Positions 46,348-60,086 of a DNA stretch of 64,000 nt are shown here, in pieces. The stretch is from Rossellomorea sp. SC111 (GTDB lineage: Bacteria > Bacillota > Bacilli > Bacillales > Bacillaceae_B). The stretch spans positions 1 through 64,000 of the forward strand of contig NZ_JANIOC010000006.1 of the NCBI RefSeq assembly GCF_024733565.1, in the 5' to 3' direction. Position numbers and translations under genes: made by a program. Under the pieces are notes generated by a model. It did not search any database. It was not told the origin of the DNA and was given only the letters and a program-made list of their open reading frames with translations. Each line of letters begins with the position of its first letter. Position 1 is the first letter of the stretch.

Positions 46348-46629
46348 ATGACATATGACCGATACACATCCATTGTAGAAGAGCTTAAACAATCCTTGAA
46401 AGAGCTTGAAGCAAGTCAATCTCAACACCCTTTAATCCAAAGGTATATAGACGAAGAAATCACCGAGGTGAAACAGGCACTGAGTCGTGTCCGGGATAAT
46501 CAATACGGATATTGTGAATTGAGCGGGCAGGAAATCCCTTTTGATTACATGGTGATGAACCCAACCTGTACGACGATCGAAGATGCATTCGAATGGAGAA
46601 GGTTTGGAAAGATCTCATCCTATTCATAG
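46348..46629 (+). CDS. ylyA: DksA/TraR-like protein YlyA
   Basis: YlyA in B. subtilis binds RNA polymerase and increases SigG-dependent germination gene expression. The 93 residues have an N-terminal helical hairpin and a DksA-like C-terminal part (YGYCELSGQEIPFDYM...NPTCTTIED). Only one cysteine remains in each half of the usual CxxC...CxxC zinc site, so zinc binding is doubtful. GGAGGG precedes the ATG at 46348; in-frame upstream codons overlap the ileS terminator. It sits between ileS and lspA, as in B. subtilis. Confidence 0.88.
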   Translation: MTYDRYTSIVEELKQSLKELEASQSQHPLIQRYIDEEITEVKQALSRVRDNQYGYCELSGQEIPFDYMVMNPTCTTIEDAFEWRRFGKISSYS

Positions 46630-46737
46630 GTTGCTCTCCCTCGTTTCCATCGTTCTTCTCCAGTTTAAGTGTCTTTATTTCCCCTTTTATGCTAAAATGC
46701 AAAGGTAATCATTTAAAGATGTTCGGAGGTTGCCTTT

Positions 46738-47232
46738 GTGTATTATTATTTAGTGGCTTTGGTTGTAATTGGACTGGATCAATTAACAAAATGGTTGGTT
46801 GTTAGAAAAATGACCGAGGGAGAAAGCATCTCGATCATAGATAATGTCTTTTATCTTACTTCTCATCGTAATCAAGGTGCAGCATGGGGAATACTCCAAG
46901 GACAGATGTGGTTTTTTTACATTATTACTTTAATAGTGATTGTAGGTATCGTGTATTATATGCAAGTCCATGCAAAAGGGCATTCATTGTTTAGTCTGAG
47001 CCTTGCTTTCATGCTAGGCGGTGCAATCGGAAACTTTATTGACCGTGTCTTCAGAAAAGAAGTGGTCGATTTCTTAAATACATACATCTTTTCCTATGAT
47101 TTCCCGATTTTTAATATTGCCGATGCAGCATTAACCATCGGAGTAGCACTATTACTGATTTATATGTATTTAGACGAACGAAAAGCAAAGAAGGAGAACA
47201 AAAATGGAAGTAATTCAGCACAACATACTTGA
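46738..47232 (+). CDS. lspA: Lipoprotein signal peptidase (signal peptidase II)
   Basis: LspA cleaves the signal peptide of diacylated prolipoproteins in the membrane. The 164 residues have four membrane helices and the two catalytic aspartates in [12 protein letters not shown] and [13 protein letters not shown]. The start is a GTG after CGGAGG. The last 29 bp overlap the pseudouridine synthase gene. Confidence 0.96.
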   Translation: MYYYLVALVVIGLDQLTKWLVVRKMTEGESISIIDNVFYLTSHRNQGAAWGILQGQMWFFYIITLIVIVGIVYYMQVHAKGHSLFSLSLAFMLGGAIGNFIDRVFRKEVVDFLNTYIFSYDFPIFNIADAALTIGVALLLIYMYLDERKAKKENKNGSNSAQHT

Positions 47233-48115
47233 GGAAAACCAGGGAGAACGAATCGATAAGGTCGTAAGTCAGTTGAACAAGGATTGGTCCCGTTCCCAGG
47301 TTCAACAATGGATTAAAGATGGCCATATTAAAGTAAATGAAGAAGCGGTCAAACCTAACTTTAAGTGTCCATTGAATGCAGTCATCACTGTATCGATCCC
47401 GGAACCGGAAGAATTGGATGTAGAGCCGGAAGACCTTAATCTTGAGATTGCCTATGAAGACGGGGATGTTATCGTCGTCAATAAGCCGAAAGGTATGGTC
47501 GTCCACCCTGCACCGGGTCATTATTCTGGAACAATGGTGAACGGATTGATGCATCACTGTAAGGACCTGTCAGGTATCAACGGCGTTTTGCGACCAGGGA
47601 TTGTCCACCGTATAGATAAGGATACATCGGGATTACTGATGGTAGCGAAAAATGACATGGCTCACGAGCATTTGGTGAATCAGCTTGTAGCAAAGTCCGT
47701 AACAAGAAAATATACAGCCATCGTACATGGCCTGATCCCCCACGAATACGGGACGATCGATGCCCCGATCGGCAGGGATCCTAAAGACCGTCAGAGTATG
47801 GCTGTCGTGGATAATGGCAAACAAGCGGTCACGCATTTCAAAGTGTTGGACCGATATAAAGATTTCACACTCGTTGAATGTGAATTAGAGACAGGAAGAA
47901 CCCATCAGATCCGTGTCCATATGAAATACATCGGCTTCCCGCTGGCGGGGGACCCGAAATACGGCCCGCGAAAGACGTTGAGCATTGAAGGACAGGCCCT
48001 TCATGCCGGAGTGCTTGGGTTTGTTCATCCAAGAACGGAAGAATATATGGAGTTTCATGCGGAGTTACCCGAAGAATTCTCTAAATTGATTAAGCATCTT
48101 GAAAATAACCGTTGA
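47204..48115 (+). CDS. ylyB: RluD-family pseudouridine synthase YlyB
   Basis: A pseudouridine synthase of the RluA/RluD family, predicted to modify 23S rRNA. The N-terminal S4 domain (about residues 12-75, [20 protein letters not shown]) precedes the catalytic domain with the aspartate motif [18 protein letters not shown] (catalytic Asp in HRIDKDTSG). The 303 residues are normal. AAGGAG lies upstream of the ATG inside lspA, so the two are coupled. The pyr promoter overlaps its stop. Confidence 0.93.
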   Translation: MEVIQHNILEENQGERIDKVVSQLNKDWSRSQVQQWIKDGHIKVNEEAVKPNFKCPLNAVITVSIPEPEELDVEPEDLNLEIAYEDGDVIVVNKPKGMVVHPAPGHYSGTMVNGLMHHCKDLSGINGVLRPGIVHRIDKDTSGLLMVAKNDMAHEHLVNQLVAKSVTRKYTAIVHGLIPHEYGTIDAPIGRDPKDRQSMAVVDNGKQAVTHFKVLDRYKDFTLVECELETGRTHQIRVHMKYIGFPLAGDPKYGPRKTLSIEGQALHAGVLGFVHPRTEEYMEFHAELPEEFSKLIKHLENNR

Positions 48116-48140
48116 CAAATTTCGACCTGACCCTTATGAT
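48112..48140 (+). promoter_or_regulatory. SigA promoter of the pyr operon
   Basis: TTGACA (48112-48117) and TATGAT (48135-48140) with a 17-bp spacer. Transcription should begin near 48147. The -35 overlaps the ylyB stop codon. Confidence 0.88.
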
Positions 48141-48146
48141 TGTACT

Positions 48147-48854
<708 letters not shown>

Positions 48855-48870
48855 CGGAAGTCCTTTTAAT

Positions 48871-48967
48871 AGCGGTCCAGAGAGGCTGACAAAGGATGGG
48901 AATGAAGGTGGAATCTGGCCTTCTTATACCCTCTTTGTGCCCTCTTCAGGACAAAGAGGGTTTTTTT
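48871..48967 (+). promoter_or_regulatory. PyrR attenuator 2 (pyrR-pyrP)
   Basis: A PyrR-binding sequence GCGGTCCAGAGAGGCTGAC (from 48872) is followed by the terminator ACCCTCTTTGT/ACAAAGAGGGT (48928-48960) with seven T's. It has the same organisation as the leader attenuator. Confidence 0.92.
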
Positions 48968-49003
48968 AATGGATAAAAATGGGTATTGGAGGAGGAAACA
49001 AAC

Positions 49004-50332
49004 ATGAATCAAAATCAACAAGTCGTGTTAGACGTAGAAGAAGTACCTAATATAGGAAAGTGGATTACACTTAGCATACAACATCTATTCGCCATGTTCG
49101 GGGCAACGGTGCTGGTTCCATTCCTTGTGGGATTAAGCCCGGGTGTTGCTCTGATCTCAAGCGGACTCGGAACACTTGCCTATCTCCTGATCACGAAGGG
49201 GAGGATCCCTGCTTACCTGGGGTCGTCATTCGCTTTCATCGCTCCGATCCTGGCTGCCAAGAGCCTGGGAGGTCCGGAGGCTGCCATGATGGGAAGCTTC
49301 CTTGCAGGGATTGTATACGGAATCGTCGCGCTGCTTATATCAAAGCTTGGATTGAAATGGCTTGTCAGGATCCTTCCTCCGGTTGTGGTAGGGCCGGTCA
49401 TCATGGTGATCGGATTAGGTCTTGCCGGAACGGCCGTCAATATGGCCATGTATGAAAATCCTGGAGCAGAACAATTGGTTTACAGTAACACGCACTTCAT
49501 GGTGGCACTTGCCACATTGGGAATCACGGTCATCTGTTCGATTTACTTCAGAGGATTTCTCGGGATGGTCCCGATTCTCGCTGGTATTATCGGAGGATAT
49601 GTCATCGCGGTTTTCGCAGGGCTGGTGGATTTTCAGCAGGTAATCGATGCTCCCTTCTTCCAAATGCCGGACTTCTTTGTCCCGTTTGTCGACTACACGC
49701 CGAGCTTCTCTTGGGAAATCGTATCCATCATGGTCCCGGTTGCACTGGTGACCCTGGCAGAACATACGGGGGACCAGATGGTATTAAGTAAAGTCGTAGG
49801 ACGAAATTTCATTGAAAAACCGGGTCTTCACCGCTCCATCCTGGGGGACGGGGTAGCGACTGTGATCGCCTCCTTCCTGGGCGGACCGCCAAATACAACG
49901 TATGGCGAAAACATCGGAGTGCTTGCCATTACACGGGTGTTCAGCGTCTTTGTCATCGGCGGGGCGGCTGTACTTGCCATCATGTTCGGATTTGTAGGCA
50001 AGATAACGGCCTTGATCGGTTCGATCCCTTCGGCGGTCATGGGTGGGGTTTCCATCTTGCTTTTCGGAATCATCGCTTCAAGTGGACTCCGTATGTTGAT
50101 CGATAACAAAGTGGATTTAGGAAACAAGCGTAATTTAGTCATCTCGAGTGTCATCCTTGTAATCGGGGTCGGAGGGGCATTTGTAAAGATCAACGAGCAG
50201 GTCTCTCTATCGGGAATGGCCCTTGCGGCGATCGTTGGGGTATTCCTGAACCTTGTCCTGCCGGGCAGGGAAGAGAGTGAAGGAGAGAACAATTTATTCC
50301 AAGAAGAAAACACAAAGCATGATGTTGCGTAA
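49004..50332 (+). CDS. pyrP: Uracil permease PyrP
   Basis: PyrP imports uracil by proton symport (NAT/NCS2 family). The 442 residues show about 12-14 membrane helices. The family signature is around FLGGPPNTTYGENIGVLAITR (first 20: FLGGPPNTTYGENIGVLAIT), and an earlier segment reads LAEHTGDQMVLSKVVG with the substrate-site Glu/His. Start at 49004 follows GGAGGAGG. It lies between attenuators 2 and 3, so it responds to PyrR independently. Confidence 0.95.
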   Translation: MNQNQQVVLDVEEVPNIGKWITLSIQHLFAMFGATVLVPFLVGLSPGVALISSGLGTLAYLLITKGRIPAYLGSSFAFIAPILAAKSLGGPEAAMMGSFLAGIVYGIVALLISKLGLKWLVRILPPVVVGPVIMVIGLGLAGTAVNMAMYENPGAEQLVYSNTHFMVALATLGITVICSIYFRGFLGMVPILAGIIGGYVIAVFAGLVDFQQVIDAPFFQMPDFFVPFVDYTPSFSWEIVSIMVPVALVTLAEHTGDQMVLSKVVGRNFIEKPGLHRSILGDGVATVIASFLGGPPNTTYGENIGVLAITRVFSVFVIGGAAVLAIMFGFVGKITALIGSIPSAVMGGVSILLFGIIASSGLRMLIDNKVDLGNKRNLVISSVILVIGVGGAFVKINEQVSLSGMALAAIVGVFLNLVLPGREESEGENNLFQEENTKHDVA

Positions 50333-50349
50333 ATAGAAACACCTTTTAA

Positions 50350-50467
50350 CATGGTCCAGAGAGTCTAAGAAGGGTGTATTTGAACAAGACATGCGGGGTT
50401 TTTCCGCGCTGTCAGTGTCAGTATGTTCAAAAACACCCTGTCGGGAAGATGACAGGGTGTTTTTTTG
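50350..50467 (+). promoter_or_regulatory. PyrR attenuator 3 (pyrP-pyrB), box slightly divergent
   Basis: The candidate PyrR box is ATGGTCCAGAGAGTCTAAGAAGG (50350 onward), with GAGTCT instead of GAGGCT seen in the other two. A strong terminator AACACCCTGTC/GACAGGGTGTT (50432-50461) with seven T's follows. The organisation is the same, but the box may bind PyrR less well. Confidence 0.82.
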
Positions 50468-50494
50468 GAAGAGAAGAGAGGAAAGGGTTGTCTC

Positions 50495-51376
50495 ATGATG
50501 AAGAACTTGTTGACGATGAATGACTTATCAAAGGAAGAAATCATTCAAATACTGGAACAGGCGGAGCGTTTTCAAAAGGGTGAAAGCTGGGAGTGCGGGA
50601 CAAAGAAATACGCTGCGAATCTTTTCTTCGAAGCAAGTACACGTACAAAATGCAGCTTTGAAATGGCAGAAAGGAAACTTGGTCTTGAAGTCATTCCCTT
50701 CGAAGCCCAAACATCAAGCATCCAAAAAGGTGAAAGCTTGTATGATACGGTGAAAACATTAGAAAGCATAGGAGTCGATACGGTCGTCATCCGTCATTCT
50801 CTTGAACGCTACTTTGACCAGCTGACCCCTCTTAACATAAGTGTGATCAACGGTGGAGATGGGTGTGGAAATCATCCCACCCAATGTCTGTTAGATCTGT
50901 TGACCATCCATCAGGAGTTTGGCCGATTCGAGGGAATCAAGGTATCCATCATCGGAGATATCGCCCATAGCAGGGTCGCCAGGTCCAATGCTGAGGCCTT
51001 GACGAAACTCGGTGCAGAAGTCTTTTTCTCCGGTCCGAAGGAATGGTTCCCATCTACGGACCAAAAGCACTATTTGCCTATAGATGAATGTATAACCGAT
51101 TCTGATGTCATCATGCTTCTCCGTATCCAGCATGAACGTCACGAGAGTACATCGATCCTGACGAAAGAGGCATACCATGAACGCTTCGGACTGACGGAAT
51201 CAAGGAGAGCCAGGATGAAACCATCCGGTATCATCCTTCATCCCGCACCTGTCAATCGAGGGGTGGAAATAGCCGACTCGTTGGTTGAATGTGAGCAATC
51301 AAGAATCTTTACTCAGATGGAAAATGGAGTATACGTGAGAATGGCCGTTTTAAAAAGAGCACTCGAAATCAACTGA
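50495..51376 (+). CDS. pyrB: Aspartate carbamoyltransferase catalytic subunit
   Basis: PyrB condenses carbamoyl phosphate with aspartate, the first committed step of pyrimidine synthesis. The 293 residues contain the carbamoyl-phosphate motif [13 protein letters not shown] (STRT at 48-51, followed by Lys52 where B. subtilis has Arg), HPTQCLLDL and [11 protein letters not shown]. The last 10 or so residues of the B. subtilis protein are missing (shorter C-terminus). Start at 50495 or 50498; AAAGGG lies upstream. No regulatory subunit is present, as in other Bacillus. Confidence 0.95.
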   Translation: MMKNLLTMNDLSKEEIIQILEQAERFQKGESWECGTKKYAANLFFEASTRTKCSFEMAERKLGLEVIPFEAQTSSIQKGESLYDTVKTLESIGVDTVVIRHSLERYFDQLTPLNISVINGGDGCGNHPTQCLLDLLTIHQEFGRFEGIKVSIIGDIAHSRVARSNAEALTKLGAEVFFSGPKEWFPSTDQKHYLPIDECITDSDVIMLLRIQHERHESTSILTKEAYHERFGLTESRRARMKPSGIILHPAPVNRGVEIADSLVECEQSRIFTQMENGVYVRMAVLKRALEIN

Positions 51377-51392
51377 CTAGGGGGAATTTGAA

Positions 51393-52679
51393 ATGAATTG
51401 GTTAATCCGGAATGCACGACTTGTAACAAAGAATGGTGATCTTGAGACTGTGGATGTAAAGGTGGAAGATAAGAAGATCATAGAGATCGGTTCAGAGCTG
51501 AAAGGGAAAGATCACGAGGAGTTTCAAGCAGAAGGGTTAGTGATTTCACCAGGCTTTGTCGATCTGCATGTCCATCTAAGAGAACCGGGCGGCGAACATA
51601 AGGAAACCATCGAAACGGGAACGAAATCAGCAGCAAAAGGCGGTTTCACCACCATCGCGGCCATGCCCAATACGAGACCTGTACCCGACTCAGTGGGAAA
51701 TCTACAGTCCCTTAATCAGAAAATCTCTGACACAGCAAGTGTTCGCGTGTTACCATATGCCGCCATCACGGAAAGGCAAATCGGGAATAAGCTTAATGAT
51801 TTACCATCATTAAAAGAAAACGGGGCATTTGCATTCACAGACGATGGAGTAGGGGTACAATCAGCGGATATGATGTATCAAGCCATGAAGATGGCAGCCG
51901 GGATCAATGCCTCCATTGTCGCCCACTGTGAAGAAAATACCTTGATTTATGGAGGAGCGGTTCATGATGGGACATTCTCCAAAGAGCATAACCTGCCAGG
52001 CATTCCTTCCATCTGTGAAGCTGTACATATATCCAGGGATGTGCTTCTGGCAGAAGCAGCGGGAGTACATTACCACGTCTGCCATATATCGACAAAAGAG
52101 TCTGTCAGGGTGGTCAGGGATGCGAAGAAAGCCGGTATCAACGTGACGGCTGAAGTGACGCCCCATCATCTTCTGCTCAGTGAAGACGATATTCCGGGTC
52201 TTGATTCCAACTTCAAAATGAATCCGCCTCTTAGGAGTAATGAGGATCGGCAGGCTCTTATAGAGGGGCTCTTGGACGGAACGATTGATTTCATCGCCAC
52301 CGACCATGCCCCGCATACAGAAGCCGAAAAGTCGGAAGGGATGCAGCTTGCTCCGTTCGGAATCGTCGGGTTGGAAACGGCATTTCCGCTACTCTATACA
52401 AACTTTGTGGAAAAAAGGATCTTTACACTGAAGCAGCTTATTGACTGGATGACCATCAAACCAAGTTCAGCATTCAATCTTCCGTTTGGACTACTTGAAG
52501 TAGGAGGAGAAGCGGACTTTACGCTCATTGATTTGCAAGAACAAAGAGGAATTGACCCTGCTGGATTTAGGTCCAAAGGGAAGAACACACCATTCAAAGG
52601 ATGGGAATGCAAAGGATGGCCGAAGGCAACTTTTTATCAGGGATCTCTTGTATGGAATGAAGGAGGAAACGAACAATGA
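51393..52679 (+). CDS. pyrC: Dihydroorotase
   Basis: PyrC cyclises carbamoyl aspartate to dihydroorotate. The 428-residue class I enzyme shows the zinc ligands in [13 protein letters not shown] (HxH), the histidines in VAHCEEN and YHVCHIS, and the catalytic aspartate in IATDHAPHT. It starts 16 bp after pyrB and its stop overlaps the carA start by 4 bp. Confidence 0.96.
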   Translation: MNWLIRNARLVTKNGDLETVDVKVEDKKIIEIGSELKGKDHEEFQAEGLVISPGFVDLHVHLREPGGEHKETIETGTKSAAKGGFTTIAAMPNTRPVPDSVGNLQSLNQKISDTASVRVLPYAAITERQIGNKLNDLPSLKENGAFAFTDDGVGVQSADMMYQAMKMAAGINASIVAHCEENTLIYGGAVHDGTFSKEHNLPGIPSICEAVHISRDVLLAEAAGVHYHVCHISTKESVRVVRDAKKAGINVTAEVTPHHLLLSEDDIPGLDSNFKMNPPLRSNEDRQALIEGLLDGTIDFIATDHAPHTEAEKSEGMQLAPFGIVGLETAFPLLYTNFVEKRIFTLKQLIDWMTIKPSSAFNLPFGLLEVGGEADFTLIDLQEQRGIDPAGFRSKGKNTPFKGWECKGWPKATFYQGSLVWNEGGNEQ

Positions 52680-53767
52680 AAAGACAACTCATTTTAGACG
52701 ATGGAACGGTTTTCGTGGGAGAAGGATTCGGAGCGAATGAAGAAACGATCGGTGAAGTGGTATTCAATACAAGCATGACAGGCTACCAGGAAATACTTTC
52801 AGATCCATCCTACTGCGGCCAGCTTGTCACTTTGACGTATCCCCTTGTAGGGAACTACGGCATCAACCGGGACGACTTTGAGTCGATCACCCCGGCCATC
52901 AAAGCGTTCATTGTGAGAGAAGCGGCGGACTTCCCTTCTAACTGGAGAAATGAATCAACGTTGGATGAATTATTAAAAATAAAAGGAATTCCTGGAATCT
53001 CAGGTATCGATACTAGAAAGTTAACCAGGATCATCAGGAAGCATGGAGCCATGAAAGGCATCATTTGTTCCGCTGAAATAGATTCAGGGGCAATGCTTGA
53101 AAAGCTGCATGGTACAGATCTGCGAACAGATCAAGTCATGCAGGTATCCACGAAGACTGCTTACGCAAGCCCTGGAAGAGGGTATCGTGTCGTGTTGATG
53201 GATTTCGGGATGAAGCACGGAATTCTAAGGGAATTGAACAAGCGTGATTGTGATGTGATCGTGGTTCCTTATGATACTTCTGCGGAAGAAATCAGACGCC
53301 TGCAGCCTGACGGGATCATGTTATCGAATGGACCGGGAGATCCGAAAGATGTACCGGCAGCGGTTGAAACGATCAAGGAGTTGCTTGGTGAAATCCCACT
53401 CTTCGGCATTTGCCTTGGGCATCAATTATTTGCCCTGGCATGTGGAGGGGACTCTTTCAAAATGAAATTTGGCCACCGTGGGGGCAACCATCCGGTCAAA
53501 GATTTAAAATCTGGAAAAGTCGCTCTGACTTCACAGAACCATGGCTATGCAGTCGATGAAAAGTCTTTAGCCGGATCAAGATTACAGGTGACCCATTTGG
53601 CGATAAATGATGGAACAGTGGAAGGATTGAAACATTTGGACTTTCCTGCCTTTACGGTTCAGTATCATCCTGAAGCATCTCCGGGACCTGAGGATTCGAA
53701 CTACTTATTCGATGATTTCTTACAACTGATGAAAGAAGAGAAAAGAAAGGAGCTTCAACATGCCTAA
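52676..53767 (+). CDS. carA: Carbamoyl phosphate synthase small subunit, pyrimidine-specific (PyrAA)
   Basis: The glutaminase subunit hydrolyses glutamine and passes ammonia to CarB. The 363 residues have the N-terminal CPSase small domain ([18 protein letters not shown]) and a class I glutamine amidotransferase domain with the nucleophile Cys in [10 protein letters not shown] and the His/Glu pair in [13 protein letters not shown]. It overlaps pyrC by 4 bp and carB by 8 bp, so translation of all three is coupled. Called pyrAA in B. subtilis. Confidence 0.96.
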   Translation: MKRQLILDDGTVFVGEGFGANEETIGEVVFNTSMTGYQEILSDPSYCGQLVTLTYPLVGNYGINRDDFESITPAIKAFIVREAADFPSNWRNESTLDELLKIKGIPGISGIDTRKLTRIIRKHGAMKGIICSAEIDSGAMLEKLHGTDLRTDQVMQVSTKTAYASPGRGYRVVLMDFGMKHGILRELNKRDCDVIVVPYDTSAEEIRRLQPDGIMLSNGPGDPKDVPAAVETIKELLGEIPLFGICLGHQLFALACGGDSFKMKFGHRGGNHPVKDLKSGKVALTSQNHGYAVDEKSLAGSRLQVTHLAINDGTVEGLKHLDFPAFTVQYHPEASPGPEDSNYLFDDFLQLMKEEKRKELQHA

Positions 53768-56700
53768 ACGTACAGACATTAAAAGCATCTTGGTTATCGG
53801 AAGCGGACCTATCATCATTGGACAGGCGGCGGAATTCGACTACGCCGGCACACAAGCCTGCATCGCATTGAAAGAGGAAGGCTACAGGGTCATCCTCGTA
53901 AATTCAAACCCTGCCACGATCATGACAGATGCTGAAATGGCAGATAAAGTGTATATCGAACCTTTGACCCTGGAATTTGTCAGCAGGATCATCCGTAAAG
54001 AACGTCCTGATGCACTCCTGCCTACATTAGGAGGCCAGACAGGATTGAACATGGCTGTTGAACTTGCCCAGTCGGGAGTCTTGGAAGAATGCGGAGTAGA
54101 GATCCTCGGGACGAAGCTTTCCGCAATCGAGAAAGCGGAAGACCGTGATTTGTTCAGGAACTTGATGAATGAAATGGGAGAACCGGTTCCGGACAGTGAA
54201 ATCATACATTCTCTGGATGAAGCCTATCAATTTGTGAATGAAATCGGGTATCCGGTCATTGTCCGTCCAGCCTACACTTTAGGTGGAACCGGAGGGGGGA
54301 TCTGTCACAACGAAGACGAACTGGTCGAGATTGTAAGCTCAGGACTGAAATACAGCCCGGTAACACAATGCCTTCTGGAAAAAAGTATTGCAGGCTTCAA
54401 AGAGATAGAATATGAGGTTATGCGGGACGCAGCCGATAACGCCATCGTTGTGTGTAATATGGAGAACATCGATCCAGTGGGAATCCACACGGGAGACTCC
54501 ATCGTGGTGGCCCCAAGTCAAACATTAAGTGACCGCGAATATCAAATGCTCCGGAATACAAGTTTGAATATCATCCGGGAGTTGGGAATCGAGGGGGGCT
54601 GTAATGTTCAGCTGGCACTCGATCCAGACAGCTTCCAGTATTACATCATTGAAGTAAATCCCAGGGTGAGCCGTTCATCTGCACTGGCATCCAAGGCGAC
54701 AGGCTACCCGATTGCAAAGCTTGCAGCGAAGATCGCCGTCGGTCTTACATTGGATGAAATGATGAATCCGGTGACGGGTAAAACGTATGCATCATTCGAA
54801 CCTGCACTGGATTATGTTGTGACAAAGATCCCAAGATGGCCATTTGATAAATTCGAAGCTGCCAAACGGAACCTCGGTACCCAAATGAAAGCAACCGGAG
54901 AAGTGATGGCGATCGGACGTACCTTCGAAGAATCACTATTGAAAGCGATACGCTCCCTTGAAAGCAATACGTATCACATGGAATTGAGTGACGCGGATCA
55001 ATTTACAGACGAGTGGATTGAGAAAAGGATCAGGAAAGCAGGGGATGAACGCCTCTTCTATATCGGCGAAGCGCTGAGAAGGGGAGTGACGATCGAGACC
55101 ATTCATGAATGGAGCAAAATCGACCTCTTCTTCTTATATAAAATGAATAGAATCATAGAGTTTGAAAAAGAATTAGCAATGAACCCTTTCAACTTTGAGC
55201 TTGCACAAAAAGCGAAGCGTATGGGATTCTCAGATATCACCATGGCAAGGTTATGGGAAAGCACGGAAGCAGATGTGTATACCTGGAGAAAAGAAAATGA
55301 CCTTATTCCAGTATATAAAATGGTAGATACCTGTGCAGCTGAGTTTGAATCAGAAACTCCCTACTTCTACGGGACTTATGAAGATGAGAATGAATCAAGG
55401 GTCACAGAACGTGAGAGTGTCATCGTCCTCGGTTCGGGACCGATCAGGATCGGACAGGGAGTGGAGTTTGATTATGCGACCGTTCACTCTGTTTGGGCCA
55501 TTAAGGAAGCGGGTTATGAAGCCATCATCGTAAATAACAATCCGGAAACGGTCTCCACCGACTTCAGTATTTCGGATAAATTATATTTTGAGCCACTGAC
55601 GGTGGAAGATGTTATGCACATCATCGATCTTGAAAAGCCAAAAGGAGTCGTCGTTCAATTCGGGGGTCAAACGGCCATCAATCTGGCAGATGAGCTGGTG
55701 AGAAGAGGCGTGACGATTCTGGGTACTTCACTTGAAGATCTCGATCGTGCAGAAAACCGCGATAAATTCGAACATACTCTGAACCAACTCGGCATCCCTC
55801 AACCGGATGGGAAAACAGCGGTTTCGGTAGAAGGGGCACTTGAAATAGCGAAAAGCATCGGCTACCCGGTTTTGGTAAGACCTTCGTATGTCCTCGGAGG
55901 ACGGGCAATGGAGATTGTTTACAGGGAAGAAGAGCTCCTTCAATATATGAAAAATGCTGTAAAGGTCAATCCCCAGCATCCGGTTTTAATCGACCGTTAT
56001 CTGATCGGCAAGGAAATCGAGGTGGATGCCATCTCAGATGGATCTGACGTGGTCATACCGGGAATCATGGAGCATATCGAGCGTGCGGGAGTTCATTCAG
56101 GGGATTCCATCGCGGTGTATCCTCCGCAGCAGCTCACGAAGGAACAGAAACAAACCATCATCGATTATACGACAAGACTGGCAAAAGGGTTGAACATTAT
56201 CGGATTACTGAACATCCAGTATGTCATCTCAAAAGGCGAAGTCTTCGTCCTGGAAGTGAACCCGCGTTCCAGCCGGACAGTGCCATTCATCAGTAAAATC
56301 ACAAATGTACCAATGGCCAATATTGCAACCAAGTCCATCCTCGGTATATCCCTGAAGGATCAAGGGTATGAATCAGGGCTGATTCCTGAAAAAGAAGGTG
56401 TGTACGTCAAAGTTCCAGTCTTCTCCTTTGCCAAACTTAGACGGGTGGACATCACATTGGGACCTGAAATGAAATCTACTGGGGAAGTAATGGGGAAAGA
56501 TCATACCTTGGAAAAGGCACTTTACAAGGGGATGGTCGCTGCAGGAATGCAAATGAAGGAATATGGCTCCGTGCTCATGACCGTGGCAGATAAAGACAAG
56601 GGTGAAGCAGTACAACTGGCACAACGCTTTATCGATATCGGCTATCAAATCCTTGCAACGAAGGGGACGGCAGACCATCTGGCCAAGGCCGGCATCACTG

Positions 56701-56968
56701 TTCGAGAAGTGGATAAGATCGGATCCAGCGGCCCTACATTATTGGATATCATCCAAAGTGGTGAGACACAACTTGTCATCAATACACTGACAAAAGGAAA
56801 GCAGCCCGCCCGTGATGGATTCAGAATTCGAAGAGAATCGGTCGAAAACGGCATTCCCTGCCTCACGTCACTTGACACTGCAGAAGCCATCCTGAGAGTG
56901 ATTGAATCCATGACTTTCTCAGCAGAGGCACTGGACTCACTCCCGAAAGTGAAAGAGGCGGTTTACCA

Positions 56969-56972
<4 letters not shown>
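53760..56972 (+). CDS. carB: Carbamoyl phosphate synthase large subunit, pyrimidine-specific (PyrAB)
   Basis: The large subunit makes carbamoyl phosphate from bicarbonate, ammonia and two ATP. The 1070 residues show the two homologous ATP-grasp halves: [20 protein letters not shown] at the start and [20 protein letters not shown] near residue 555, with [13 protein letters not shown] and [13 protein letters not shown] as their nucleotide loops. A C-terminal MGS-like allosteric domain (about 935-1070) is where UMP and PRPP act in the family. It overlaps pyrK by 4 bp. Confidence 0.97.
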
Positions 56973-59358
<2,386 letters not shown>

Positions 59359-59362
<4 letters not shown>

Positions 59363-59982
59363 AACATGAAATCGCAAAAAAATTACTGGACATAGAAGCC
59401 GTATTTTTAAACCCGACGGAGCCATTTACTTGGTCATCCGGGATAAAGTCACCGATTTATTGTGATAATCGACTGACACTATCGTATCCTTCAGTTCGGA
59501 ACAGTATATCTACAGGACTGTCCGAGTTAATTCAAAAGCATTTTCCGGAGGCGGAAGTAATCGCCGGAACAGCAACAGCGGGAATTCCCCACGCCGCCTG
59601 GGTGAGTGAGAAATTAGATCTCCCCATGTGTTATGTCAGGTCAAAGCCTAAAGCCCATGGAAAAGGAAAGCAGATTGAAGGGATAGCGGCACCAGGACAA
59701 AAGGTTGTCGTCGTCGAAGATCTCATCTCCACGGGAGGTAGCTGCATAACAGCGGTTGAAGCCTTAAGAGAAGCGGGATGTGACGTTTTAGGAGTGGTCG
59801 CGATCTTCACATATGAATTGGATAAAGGGAAGAAGAAGCTTGAAGAACAAAACATTACGTCCTATTCCCTATCCGATTATTCAAGCTTACTGGAGGTAGC
59901 GGTCCAAAATGAGATCATCCGTGAAGGTGAGTTGGAACAATTAAAGCTTTGGAGACAAGACCCTGAAACATGGGGGATGTAA
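59359..59982 (+). CDS. pyrE: Orotate phosphoribosyltransferase
   Basis: PyrE joins orotate and PRPP to make OMP. The 207 residues have the PRPP-binding motif [14 protein letters not shown] (about residues 112-125) and the catalytic-loop lysine region [16 protein letters not shown]. The start is the ATG at 59359, overlapping the pyrF stop by 4 bp with GGGAGGG upstream; the in-frame ATG at 59344 lies before that RBS. It is the last gene of the operon; B. subtilis order is the same. Confidence 0.96.
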
Positions 59983-59987
59983 GGGGG

Positions 59988-60018
59988 AAAGCAACTCGTT
60001 TTATGAGTTGCTTTTTGT
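59988..60018 (+). terminator. Terminator of the pyr operon
   Basis: AAAGCAACTC (59988-59997) and GAGTTGCTTT (60005-60014) form a perfect 10-bp stem with T's after it. The cysH operon found here in B. subtilis is absent. Confidence 0.9.
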
Positions 60019-60086
60019 CATTGTTCAAAATAAAACACTTCCATCCAGTCAACTCTTTACTGAATGAAAGTGCATCTTGTCCTATA

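Noticed and set aside
49828..50352. A 174-codon minus-strand frame under pyrP
   Set aside because: It is the antisense shadow of a membrane-protein gene; long serine/threonine/proline-rich shadows are expected there.
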